Source of the DNA: Ridgeia piscesae
Lineage: Eukaryota; Annelida; Polychaeta; Sabellida; Siboglinidae
Reading direction: 5' to 3'
DNA length: 64,000 nucleotides
NCBI GenBank assembly: GCA_025642075.2
Contig: JAODUO010000124.1
Span: 347,501-411,500, forward strand
The notes below the pieces were generated by a model. It saw nothing but the letters and a program-made list of their open reading frames with translations. It did no database searches and was not told the origin of the DNA. Shown here piece by piece: positions 49,842-61,599 of this stretch. The first letter of the stretch is position 1. Each line of letters starts with the position of its first letter. A program made the translations under genes and the position numbers.

Positions 49842-50577
49842 GTGAGTAACGAGATGTAGACGGTTTCAGACTCAGACAGTGTTGCCAAGTCAAAATAAAA
49901 TTAATGTCAAGCCCAATGGCCCTCAAAAACTAGCCCAAAACTAGCTCAAAAATACCTTCAAATAATTATAAAATGGTACATTTTAAAAGATGCCAACGAC
50001 ACACCCCTACCGACAATAGAGGGAAATGCATTTCAAGTACATCACGCACAAAATATTTACCTAATGATGAGTGGATGATTCCATCTTTCCTTGCAGTTGA
50101 GTGCCACCTACTTTTCTACGGTGAACTAAAATATATATTATGATTGCTTGTTTAGACATTGTACATCATAACGTCATATAATTCCCCACATAAATGGTCC
50201 TCTACGTTATCACAGATATGCTCTACACTGCCTTATACGGTTGAGGTGCATAACTGCGTTAGTTAATGGTGTCTACTATCGTATATGTATCAAATTATGA
50301 CATTTGACAAATATGAAAAATATATATGCAATGACTGGATTACGTTATATCCAAGTGAAAATTAGCGAAACTGCACTTGAATATAATTTCTATGTTTTAC
50401 AAGTTTATGTTTGTGCTGCATGCACTTAATGGAAAATTGTGTAATCTGTTTTCAATTTATTTTACACAGGGTATACAATCATAATAGTTATCTTCGGTAT
50501 ACTCCTTTTTCTAACATAATCAAAATCTTATCATGTATTGTTGTGTTGAAAAAAATAAACATTATTATTATTATTAA

Positions 50578-50943
50578 AACGTTCCGATTGACGTTTCTAC
50601 GCATGCGCGTTAAATGTAAAATCATCAATGTGCAGCGAAAGAACAAAGCATTTATGGTATAAATACTACAGGTTGTTCGTTATGATGTATATAACCTCTC
50701 AAGTTTTGAAGCATGTTTCAATAGCAAGCGTAAATCACATGACTGCAGTGCGCCATAATCCGTGACAGGGATTTAAACAAATGTAATATTGTATTGTATT
50801 GAATGAAATTGTAAGCAACAACCACAGGAGAGTTATCGAACACCCCGTGGCATTTATACCAAAAAATGCTTAGTAGTTTTGCTGCACATTGATGATTTTA
50901 CATTTATCGCGCATGCGCAGAAATTTCAATAGGAAAGTTTATA
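50578..50943. mobile_element. MITE with ~110-bp inverted repeats
   Basis: CTACGCATGCGCGTTAAATG and AAAATCATCAATGTGCAGC on the left are mirrored on the right by GCTGCACATTGATGATTTT and CGCGCATGCGCAG. GGTATAAAT/ATTTATACC and GTTCG/CGAAC continue the arms to the centre. There is no coding capacity. Confidence 0.8.
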
Positions 50944-51879
50944 ACAACAGGGAAAATGTAAGCGCGACAACGCAATCAGCAACAGCGACCCCTGGCGCGC
51001 GAGAATGATTATTACCTTTATTTGTGGACAAATGGATGGCCCAGATTGGAGTGGGCAATGCTTTTGTCTCTTTTCAAAAAAACATTAGGAAGCTTTCATT
51101 TGGTAGTTCACAGTAAGTATTATGAGACATAGAATATGACGGCTCTTAATGTAACACATGACGTGAAAACCACCACTTTCGAAACTAGCCCGAAAATAGC
51201 GGCATGTGCACAAAAAGAAGCCCAACAACCGCAACCTGCAACTGCTAATTTTCCCCGCGGAACAAGCCTAAAACAACTCAACCCAATTCCGCTGGGAAAC
51301 CACGGACTTGGCAACACTGGACTCAGACTCGGACCGAGACTCGGATTCATTTATTTTGACCAAATCGATGTATAGTACAATCAACATACATATAAGTGGT
51401 CACGATACTCACGAGACTCCCACTAAGACACTGAATATGCCGCTAACATGGCAGCAACCTCGTTAATATAAAAATACTTGAACATAATACATTTACAATT
51501 AGTAATACAAACATTAGAAAAATAATAATACATTATGTTTACATTGGTATACTCAAGCTTATACACATATCGGCATGCAAAATGTATAGACCTACGCACA
51601 TCTATATAATATTATATGCGCGCAGTCACTGTTCACCTCTGCAACCGGCACACTCACGCGCACGCGCACACGTACGCACGCATATCTGTATCATTAGTCG
51701 AATGCCGTGCTGCCCGTATTTGGTGTGCGTTGGGCGGGGTGATCCAACATCTTGAAAAGCCGATTTCGTTTTAGCAACCCGAGTAAAACACGTACCACAA
51801 CATAACATCCGTTTAATGAGACACTTGGGTCGGATATTATTTCTTTTTTTAAGAAAATGAGTTTTCTGGTTTGAATTTC

Positions 51880-52195
<316 letters not shown>

Positions 52196-52352
52196 GCTTA
52201 ACATGCATATTTTGTGATTCCTGTCTTTGGTAAGTCTTTGTTTTTGCTAAATGAATTGTGAATTTATCAGAAACACGATTTCACTGTTCTTTATTTTTCA
52301 CTTCTTTATTTATCTGAATAACCGCTTGATAGATATGTTTGAAATATAGTAC

Positions 52353-53200
52353 GGGAAACCCGGGTAAAAGGGGATATTCGGGTAATATGAGAAATCGGTA
52401 TATACAAAGAATAGTGCTGCCACAAAGCGTATTTTCGCTTCCAACTAGCATAGCCGCATCTGCTGACTACTATATAAACCAATTGGTATGCAATTCATCG
52501 CGCGAATTGAAACAATTATTAGAAATCGTTAGGTTTGATCCCTTGCTAAATTGTTTGTATGATGATCCATCTAAGTTTACTAAGTAACATCTTCTCATAT
52601 TTCAACATTGAATGTCGTGAGGATGTAGTATTAGTTTATGAGTGTTTCAGCGTATAATAGTTTTTCGTGAGAGTCAGCGATAATTAATGTATCACAGTTT
52701 GATTAAACCATGCTTATTCCGGGCAAAATGGGCTATACTAATGCGGGCAAAATGAGATCATCCCGTTTTGCACAGACCTGATACATGTTTAATGACCAAC
52801 GGAAGTTTCAAATATGTAACGTCTGTAAAATTAACAAAGAAGTATGACATTTTGCTTATATGGCCTTACCATATCGCATATCTTGGCTATTCTTATTGTA
52901 GTTTACTAGTTCAAATATATACGTATTATTCTGAATATGTAGGACCGTCATATTAGCGAATGACAAACTAAATATGCATCCCATATTTCCCGAATCAAAA
53001 TCCCATTACCGTATATGGGTAAAATGGCAGATTTGCGGGTAAATCGGGATAGTCCATTTATCAAAAATATGAGTCACCCAAAAAAACAAACATGCGTGTT
53101 GTGTTTGGTGATGTTTGGCGATAAAGACATGTTACCTAATGCGCAAAATGTGGAGTGGACGAAAGGGAAGTTAATCTCCCATATTGCCCGGGTTACGCAA
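52353..53200. mobile_element. TIR element with GGGTAAAA-type ends
   Basis: The left end is AAACCCGGGTAAAAGGGGAT. The right end is approximately its inverse (ATCTCCCATATTGCCCGGGTT). Internal motifs of the same kind (CGGGCAAAATGAGATCATCC, ATGGGTAAAATGGCAGAT) recur. The short internal frames are unrecognised. Part of it (from 52792) is repeated after the LINE at 57218. Probably a non-autonomous DNA element. Confidence 0.45.
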
Positions 53201-54340
53201 TGTATCCTGATAGTATGCTGTTATAACCATCAGTATTTTTATAGAAATTATACCTATTTTGTTTAAAAAGTGAGAGGTAGATAGATGACAAATATAGATA
53301 TATATATATATATATATATATGATATATAATATAGTCTTTTGGAAAAAAGGAACAACAATTTCGATCTAAGTCAAGAGTCACGGATATTTCAAGGCACAT
53401 ACTCAATCGCAAGATGCCTCCTTACCGTGTGAAAATGCCGCCGACAAAAATGAAAGATCAGCCTTTATTAGGTGAGACATTCCATGCTATTATCTGTAGA
53501 TAAGTATCTAAAGAATAAAATAATAATATGTGTTGAACTCACGTCTCATTAATGCAATTTGCTCCGGGCGCCTAGTGATAGACCATGTTGAACAGGGTAG
53601 TAGAACGTATGTGAGGGTCTGTCCAAGTAGTGAATTATGGTAACTAAAATATATTATTGTAATAGTAGGACGTACTTCAATGGAGTGATACAATGCAGGA
53701 TAGTGAAATAAAAGTGTTGACAGGCCATTTGTGAAGAAATTAAGACTATTGTTATTTCTTTATATCTCAATATCATTGACGTAGGTGTTGCTTGGTATGT
53801 TACAACAGAAAACTATATTCAAAACTTCGACATTGTCGCGGTGGAAAAAGCTTCAGGGAAGGAAACAGTATGTCAATACTATAGGTGGAGACCATTCCAG
53901 AGGGGTGAAACGATAGGCCTCCGTTGTAGACGAGATGCTTTAGGAAGTGTGATCAAGATCCGAAACGTCGGACAGAAACGACGTGCCCTTAAGCTATGTG
54001 GCGTGAAAGTTTACGGATCACTTGGTAATGCAGCAATCGACTCTTCCTCAAATCGAAGCAATTATTAAGCCAGGCGATATGCGACGTTACGCGCACGCAC
54101 GCACGCAATCACCCTCTCACACCCACCCACACACGCGCGCGCCCACACACACCATACCTTATACACACTCACATACACGAGCATGTGTACAGACAGCAAA
54201 ATAGTGTATACACAGTCATGAGCATGGGTGTACAAGATCACACAAACCAATATACGCGCGCGCGCACGCACGCACGCACGCACGCACGTACAAACACACT
54301 AATAAACACTGTCATACATAAATACACACAGACAAACATT
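52792..54340 (+). repeat. 1.55-kb duplicated block, copy A (contains exon B)
   Basis: It starts at ATGACCAACGGAAGTTTCAA and ends at CACACAGACAAACATT. The same order of sequence reappears at 57218-58868 after a LINE. From 53674 on, the two copies are essentially identical except for CG/CA repeat length. Before that point copy B carries many small indels. Confidence 0.95.
53785..54024 (+). CDS. Gene 2, exon B (copy A): second half of FTP lectin domain
   Basis: 80 codons (240 nt, phase 1 at both ends), from acceptor GACGTAG to donor ACTTG|GTAATG. It continues the lectin fold: YIQNFDIVAV, a Cys-containing ETVCQYYRW, GETIGLRCRRD, then VIKIRNVGQKRRALKLCGVKVYG. This last is the usual closing strand of the domain and puts the end of the lectin at about residue 168. 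If the donor is not used, the frame reads 14 more residues to a TAA at 54066, giving a short free-standing lectin of ~183 residues. If it is used, exon C follows in frame. An identical exon exists at 58312-58551. Confidence 0.85.
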
Positions 54341-54363
54341 CCTACGCATTTGGTTTTTAAAAG

Positions 54364-57119
54364 TGTTTGTTAATCCAAGGAGCATAGTAAACAAAAGAAA
54401 TGAACTAAACATTATGGTGAAGATATTGACCTCACATAATAGGTATAACTGAATCTTGGGCCACACCCATATATCAGATGCCGAATTAGGAATGACAGGG
54501 TATGTAATGTTTAGGAAAGATAGATTAGGAAGAAGGGGAGGCGGAGTTATTTTATATATTAAAGAATCCATCCAAGCTTATGAAATAAAATTAGTAAAGA
54601 AGCAGAATGTGAAGATGCTGTCTGGTGTAACATAGTTACAGGAAAGTCAACATTAACTGTTGGGTTAGTGTATCGAGTCAAACATAAGCATGGAAGAGAA
54701 TGAAAAAATACATAACGCTATCAAAGAAGTGAGTAAACGGGACTGTATTATTATGGGGGATTTTAACCATGGGCATATACAGTGGACATCTCTACAGAGT
54801 ACCGGGAGAGAGGATCAAGAGTTTTTAATTTAGTACAAGATAGTTTCCTTTCTCAACATGTGTTAGAAGCAACCAGGGGCGAGAACGTGTTTGACATAGT
54901 ATTGAGCTCACAGAAGGAATTTGTTGATAAAGTCAAGATATGTGAGCCACTGGGGTGTAGTGATCACAACCAGATACATTTTATCATCAAAGTAAAGGGA
55001 GAACGGAATAGAAAAATAAGGTACAGGAAATTTTTTACAAAGGAAGATATAAGGACATGAGGGGAAAATTTAGCAAAGATAGACTGGAATAACACACTGA
55101 AGAATAAGACAGCAACAGAATGCTGGAATATTTTAAAGAGTGAAATTGACTGCGTCGTTGACAAATTTGTCCCCTTGAAAAAACAGGGGAAACGGTAAAG
55201 AAGAAACACTTATCGAAGGAAGCCATTAGAAAAATCAAGTACAAGCAAATGATGTGGAAGACATATAGACATACCGGAAGTGAAGAAGACTATAGCATTT
55301 ATAAAGAAGCACTTAATCAAGCTACAGCTGAAATTAGAAATTCAAAGAGAAGCTACGAACATAAAATAGCTTTTAATATAAAACATGACAGCAAGAGTTT
55401 GTATGCGTATGTTCGAAGTAAATAGAAAGTTCAGGATAAGGTCGGTCCTCTAGAAGGTAGTGATGGAAACATAATAACAGAGGGATTCTTAATGGCAGAA
55501 AACCTAAATGAGTACTTTAGTTCGGTGTTTACCAGGGAAGATATTAGTATATTACCAGTACTTGAGACTAAGTTCGAAGGGAGAGAGTTTGACTATTTAG
55601 GACAACTAATTGTAACCCCAACAATGGTAGCTATGAAAATAAGAGATATGAAGGATAATAAATCACCTGGAGTAGATGGGATTCCTCCCAAATTACTATT
55701 GGAAATTGTAGAACAAATCAGCATACCGCTTGCAACAGTGTTCAATTTGTCATTAGAGGAGGGAATAGTTCCGTTAGAATGGAAAGAAGCAAACATTATA
55801 CCATTATTTAAAAAAGGTTCGAGAAACAAGTCAGAGAACTATAGACCAGTGAGTTTAACATCGGTGATTTGCAAACTATTTGAAAGACTAATTAAAGATC
55901 ACCTGGTTGATTTTCTTGTTAAAAATAAATTGATAAACCCATCTCAACATGGGTTTTTAAAAGCGAGGTCATGCTTAACAAATATGTTATGTTTTTTGGG
56001 AAAATGTCACAAAGTGGCTAGATGAGGGATCACCAGTAGATATAATCTACTTAGATTTTAAAAAGCCTTTGACAAAGTGCCACACCAAAAACTACTACTT
56101 AAACTAAAGGCCCATGGCATAGGAAATGGAATGATCAACTGGATAGAAAAATGGCTTATTGGTAGAAGACAAAGAGTAGTAGTTGATGGGGAGGTTTCAA
56201 ACTGGAAACCCGGGTTTTTAGTGGAGTACCGCAGGGATCAGTACTGGGACCTATTTTATTCTTAATATATATCAATGATTTGGATGATGACATAACAAGC
56301 AAGGTGTTGAAGTTTGCGGACGACACAAAAGTGTTTAGGAAAATTAAAAGTGATGCAGATAGACAGCATTTACAAGATGATCTTAATAAGTTGATAGAAT
56401 GGTCTGAGAAGTGGCAAATGCTGTTTAATTTTGGAAAGTGTAAGTGCCTTCACACAGGACATGGGAATGAAGATGCACAATATACAATGGGTGATACTGT
56501 ACTAAATACTACCTCAAAGGAAAAGGACTTAGGGTTAACTATTAGTGCTGACATGAAGGTATCAGAGCAGTGTGGAATTGCAGCAGCGAAGGGAAACCAA
56601 ATTCTTGGATTAATTAGGCGAAATATAGTGTACAAAGAAAAAGAACTAATAATACCGCTGTATAAAACAATAGTTAGGCCTCACTTAGAATATTGTATAC
56701 AAGCATGGAGGCCATATCGCAAGAAGGATATTGATATGCTAGAAAGAGTACAAAGGAGAGCAACCAAAATGATACAAAAACTCAGGAATATTAGTTATGA
56801 AATGCGTCTAAAAGAATGTGGCTTAACAACACTAGAAACCAGAAGATTGAGAGGAGATCAGATTGAGGTGTTTAAAATATTGAATGGATATGAAAATATT
56901 GACAGAAATATTTTTTCACAGTCAAGGAAGAGAGAAGGACTAGAGGACATGGAGTTACATTAGCAAAGAAGCAGTGTAGACTAGATATTAGAAAATTTTC
57001 ATTTTCACAAAGAACAGTAAACGAATGGAACAGATTATCAGCTGATTGTGTAGGTGCTAGCAGTGTTAATATATTTAAACATAAAATTGACATATACCTA
57101 AGAAGGGCGGGGTATACTT
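54364..57119 (+). pseudogene. CR1 ORF2 (endonuclease-RT), frameshifted
   Basis: Endonuclease: GRRGGGVILYIKESIQAYE (about 54530), MGDFNHGHIQW (about 54752) and a GCSDHNQI block (about 54955). RT: NKSPGVDGIPPKLL (about 55660), RPVSLTSVICKLFERLIKDH (about 55845), YLDF plus AFDKVPHQ with the first catalytic Asp (about 56045), [13 protein letters not shown] (about 56222) and FADDTKVF (about 56316). The C-terminal region closes with VRPHLEYCIQAWRPY and a RAGYT end (about 57115). Frame changes sit at short homopolymers (near 55990, 56060 and 56215, and others) and there is a stop at 55058. The catalytic residues are intact, so some frameshifts may be sequencing errors, but the 5' end is missing. Confidence 0.85.
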
Positions 57120-57131
57120 AGATAGATAGGT

Positions 57132-57217
57132 TGGACTCTCGATAAGCCAAATGGCTTCCTAGTCCACCTGCCATCTAGAGTTGAATCTCTAGGTGGCAAT
57201 CTTGTTAAATCTTGTTA
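57132..57217 (+). other. CR1 3'-end RNA hairpins and tail (copy B)
   Basis: Helix 1: TGGACT (57132-57137) with AGTCCA (57161-57166), enclosing AAGCC/GGCTT (57144-57148/57153-57157). Helix 2: GCCATCTAGAG (57170-57180) with CTCTAGGTGGC (57187-57197), 11 bp with one T-G pair. Compared with copy A the outer pairs differ at both partners. Confidence 0.8.
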
Positions 57218-57767
57218 AATGACCAACGGAAGTTTCAAATATGTAACGTCTGTAAAATTAACAAAGAAGTATGACATTTTGCTTATATGGCCTTACCATA
57301 TCGCATATCTTGGCTATTCTTATTGTAGTTTACTAGTTCAAATACATACGTTACTTAAAATAACTACTGAATATGTAGGACCACGTCATATTAGCGAATG
57401 ACACAACTAAATATGCATCCCATATTTCCCGAATCAAAATCCCATTTTACCCGTATATGCGCGTAAAATGGAAGATTTGCGGGTAAATCGGGATAGTCCG
57501 TATTTATCAAAAAATAATGATGTCACCCAAAAAACAATACCATGCCGTGTTGTGTTTTGGTGTGTTTGGCCGATACACAACAAACTGTTACCCTAATGCG
57601 CAAAATGTGGGTGCGACGAACAGCGGAACGTTAACTCTCCCATATTGCCCGGGTTACCGCTACACTGTATCCTGATAGTATGCCTGTTATAACCATCAAG
57701 CTACTTTTTTAGAAATTATACCTATTTTGTTTATAAAATGAGGTGTGAGTATAAAATAAAGATGACA

Positions 57768-57829
<62 letters not shown>

Positions 57830-58868
57830 TTTAAAAATTACAACACATTTTTCATCTAAGTCAAGCAGTCACCGAGATATTTCAAGGCACATACTCAATC
57901 CAAGATGCCTTCCTTACCGTGGGAAAATGCCGCCGACAAAAATGAAACATTACCAGCCTTCCTCTTAGGTGGACATTCAAACTATGACTATTTCAGCTCT
58001 GTATGATAAGTATTAATAAAATAAAATAATAATATGTGTTTGAACTCAACTGTCTCATTAATGGCAATTTGCTCTGGGCACGCAATCCTACGTGAGTAAA
58101 CCATTTGAACAGCGGTAAGTCTCACGGCGTAGTGAGGGTCTTCCAGAGTTAGTCGAATTATTGTGTAACTAAATATATATTATTGTAATAGCTAACGTTG
58201 ACTTCAATGGAGTGATACAATGCAGGATAGTGAAATAAAAGTGTTGACAGGCCATTTGTGAAGAAATTAAGACTATTGTTATTTCTTTATATCTCAATAT
58301 CATTGACGTAGGTGTTGCTTGGTATGTTACAACAGAAAACTATATTCAAAACTTCGACATTGTCGCGGTGGAAAAAGCTTCAGGGAAGGAAACAGTATGT
58401 CAATACTATAGGTGGAGACCATTCCAGAGGGGTGAAACGATAGGCCTCCGTTGTAGACGAGATGCTTTAGGAAGTGTGATCAAGATCCGAAACGTCGGAC
58501 AGAAACGACGTGCCCTTAAGCTATGTGGCGTGAAAGTTTACGGATCACTTGGTAATGCAGCAATCGACTCTTCCTCAAATCGAAGCAATTATTAAGCCAG
58601 GCGATATGCGACGTTACGCGCACGCACGCACGCAATCACCCTCTCACACCCACCCACACACGCGCGCGCCCACACACACCATACCTTATACACACTCACA
58701 TACACGAGCATGTGTACAGACAGCAAAATAGTGTATACACAGTCATGAGCATGGGTGTACAAGATCACACAAACCAATATACGCGCGCGCGCGCGCACGC
58801 ACGCACGCACGCACGTACAAACACACTAATAAACACTGTCATACATAAATACACACAGACAAACATTT
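57218..58868 (+). repeat. Duplicated block, copy B
   Basis: Repeats 52792-54340. From 57218 to about 57450 it is nearly identical. From about 57450 to 58200 it differs by many one- to few-base insertions. From 58201 to the end it is again essentially identical (constant offset 4527). It contains an expanded (TA)n (57770-57826) and the second exon B. Confidence 0.95.
58312..58551 (+). CDS. Gene 2, exon B (copy B): duplicate lectin exon
   Basis: Identical in sequence to 53785-54024, with the same acceptor and donor and phase 1 at both ends. It is the copy nearest to exon C (367-bp intron), so it is the more likely partner if only one is real. Inclusion of both copies would keep the reading frame and give a lectin domain with a duplicated C-terminal half, which would not fold normally. 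A false duplication in the assembly is a serious alternative. Confidence 0.7.
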
Positions 58869-58918
58869 CTTCTTACTGCCACTTTGGTATTGTGACAGAA
58901 GTATTGTTATTCCCATAG

Positions 58919-61050
58919 CGCAACACATTGGGAGACGGAAAAGGAGCACAGGTGCCAAAGCTTATAAAAACAGTGCTTCCGTGAGCAGCAGTGCTTACGT
59001 AAACGACGGTATCGTGAGCAGCAATTTCGAAATCAGCAGTGAAGTGAGCCGGGGTTTCATGAAGAACGGAAAACGGACCGGCCATTACGTGAAAACCGTT
59101 GAGAGGGGTTACATGATCAGCGATGAAGTGAGCAGTGGAGGCATGACAAGCAGTAATGATAGCAACGGTGAACAGAGCGGCGATAACATGGACAATGGAC
59201 ACGTGAGTAGCGGTGAACAGAGCGGCAATAACATGAGCGACGAAGACATGAAAGCTTTGTTATTTTTATATATTATTATGGGCGGCGGGCAGCAGAACGG
59301 CGATAACAAGAGCAGCGGTGACACGAGCAACAGTGAGCAGATCGGCGATTCCATGAGCAGCGGTGAACAAAGCGGCGATTATAGGAGCAGCGGAGACATG
59401 AGCAACGGTGAAGAGAGCGACGATGACAGGAGCAGCGGAGATATGAGCAACGGCGAAGAGAGCGACGATTCCATCAGCAACGAAGACATGCAAACGTTAT
59501 TATTATTATACATGTCTACGTCCAGCGGTGAACAAAGCGGCGATTCCACGAGCAGCGGAGACATGAGCAGCGGTGAGCAGAGCGGCGATTACATGAGCAG
59601 CGGAGACATGAGCAGTGAGCAGAGCGGCGATTACACGAGCAGCGGAGACATGAGCAGCGGTGAGCAGAGCGGCGATTACATGAGCAGCGGAGACATGAGC
59701 AGCGGTGAGCAGAGCGGCGATTACACGAGCAGCGGAGACATGAGCAGCGGTGAGCAGAGCGGCGATTACATGAGCAGCGGAGACATGAGCAGCGGTGAGC
59801 AGAGCGGCGATTACATGAGCAGCGGAGACATGAGCAGCGGTGAGCAGAGCGGCGATTACATGAGCAGCGGAGACATGAGCAGCGGTGAGCAGAGCGGCGA
59901 TTACACAAGCAGCGGAGACATGAGCAGCAGTGAAGAGAGCGACGATTCCATCAGCGACGAAGACCTGAAAGCTTTATTGTTATTATATATTATTATGGGC
60001 GGCGATGAGCAGAGCGGCGATTATACGAGTAGCGGTGAGCAGAACGGAGATTACATGAGCAGCGGTGAGCAGAGTGGCGATTACATGAACAGCGGTGAGC
60101 AGAGCGACGATTACATGAGCAGCGGAGACATGAGCAGCGATGAGGAAAGCGGCGATTACACGGGCAAAGGAGAACTTATCGGCGATTACATGAGCAGCGG
60201 AGACATGAGCAGCGGTGAGCAAAACGAAGATTACATGAGCATCGGAGAGCAGAGTGCCAAAGATGTGATGGACTACATGGGCAGAGGTCATACGGAGAAC
60301 GGTGAGCAAAGCGGCGATTACATGAGCAGCGGAGATATGAGCAGCGGTGAACAGAGCGGCGATTACATGAGCAGCGGAGACATGAGCAGCGGTGAACAGA
60401 GCGGCGATTACATGAGCAGCGGAAACATGAGCAACGGTGAACAGAGCGGTGATTACATGAGCAACGGTGAGCAAAGCGGCGAGTACATGAACATCGGAGA
60501 GCAGAGTGCCAAAGATGTGATGGACTATATGGGCAGAGGTCACTCGGGGACCGGTGAACAGGGCGGCGATTACATGGGCAGCGAAGATATGAGCATCGGT
60601 GAACAGAGCGGCGATTACATGAGCAGCGGAGACATGAGCAGCGGTGAAGCAGAGCGGCGATTACATGAGCAGCGGAACATGAGCACGGTGAGCAGAGCGG
60701 CGATTACATGAGCAAAGGTGAGCAAAGCGGCGAGTACATGAACATCGGAGAGCAGAGTGCCAAAGATGTGATGGACTATATGGGCAGAGGTCACTCGGGG
60801 ACCGGTGAACAGGGCGGCGATTACATGGGCAGCGAAGATATGAGCATCGGTGAACAGAGCGGCGATTACAGGAGCATCGGAGAGGAGAGAGCCAAAGATG
60901 TGCAAGACTATTATAATACCAAAGGTTACATGAAGAGCGGTCAAGAGGGCGGCGATGACATGGGCAGCGACGAAGAGAGCGGTGATTACATGAACAGCGG
61001 AGATATAAGTAGCGGTGAACACAGCGGCGTTGGTGACGTAGTCGATCGCG
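58919..61050 (+). CDS. Gene 2, exon C: furin-type site and acidic 15-residue repeats
   Basis: Acceptor TTATTCCCATAG at 58918, phase 1. The first residues read QHIGRRKRSTG, placing a furin-type RRKR site at about residues 175-178, right after the lectin. About 700 residues of Ser/Gly/Asp/Glu/Gln/Met repeat follow, the unit being SSGDMSSGEQSGDYM (45 nt). Three hydrophobic interruptions occur (KALLFLYIIMGG at about 59248, QTLLLLYMST at about 59490, KALLLLYIIMGG at about 59967). A second module, GEQSAKDVMDYMGRGH, occurs three times and once in variant form. Three one-base indels at 60640-60695 shift the frame by a net -1, so the displayed frame stops at 60711 and the continuation is open from 60708 in another frame. 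The exon ends GATCGCG|GTAAGT, phase 1. The unbroken length would be 711 codons. Extracellular role inferred; no family recognised. Confidence 0.75.
59520..59935 (+). repeat. 45-bp coding tandem repeat (acidic, gene 2)
   Basis: About eight to nine copies of AGCAGCGGAGACATGAGCAG followed by CGGTGAGCAGAGCGGCGATT and ACATG, nearly without variation at the DNA level apart from ACATG/ACACG. The reverse strand gives a Cys/Arg-rich frame that is a shadow. Confidence 0.95.
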
Positions 61051-61133
61051 GTAAGTGTCGACCTGCCTTCATAAAATATGTAGTCAAAAATACTTATTTA
61101 AGCATAGTTGGACAATGACTTAACATTAGTTGT

Positions 61134-61343
<210 letters not shown>

Positions 61344-61599
61344 AAAAACTAACGTTAAATCGTTGTCTAATAATATTTAATGAAGTATGTATATTTAATG
61401 AAGATAGTGCAACAACAACTATTGATAGAGAAAGGATGCGCAATGATGCTTTGAATCTGTGAAACAACACATCTGGGAGATATCTCTCCTATTCTGATAA
61501 CAATGTAAACGCTTGTAAAGTTGACCTGTGAACAGTGACAAGTGTCTTGTTGCGGCTAAGGACATCAACTATGTAAGACAGACACCGGACAGTCTTTCT

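Larger units (their letters stand above)
54341..57217 (+). mobile_element. CR1-like LINE, copy B (5'-truncated)
   Basis: 2.9 kb, lying between the two copies of the exon-B block. It starts in the endonuclease region (ARSIVNKRNELN-like reading at about 54375) and ends with the CTTGTTAAAT tail twice. It is much better preserved than copy A at 12600-16192. Both its junctions coincide with the edges of the duplicated block. Confidence 0.9.

Noticed and set aside
58943..58953. Alternative acceptor GGAGCACAG before exon C
   Set aside because: The upstream sequence is purine-rich, whereas 58918 has a pyrimidine tract. The alternative would also remove the RRKR site, but it cannot be fully excluded as it has the same phase.
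59516..61022. Minus-strand Cys/Arg- and Ala/His-rich frames over gene 2
   Set aside because: Shadows of the 45-bp coding repeat; no splice or domain support.
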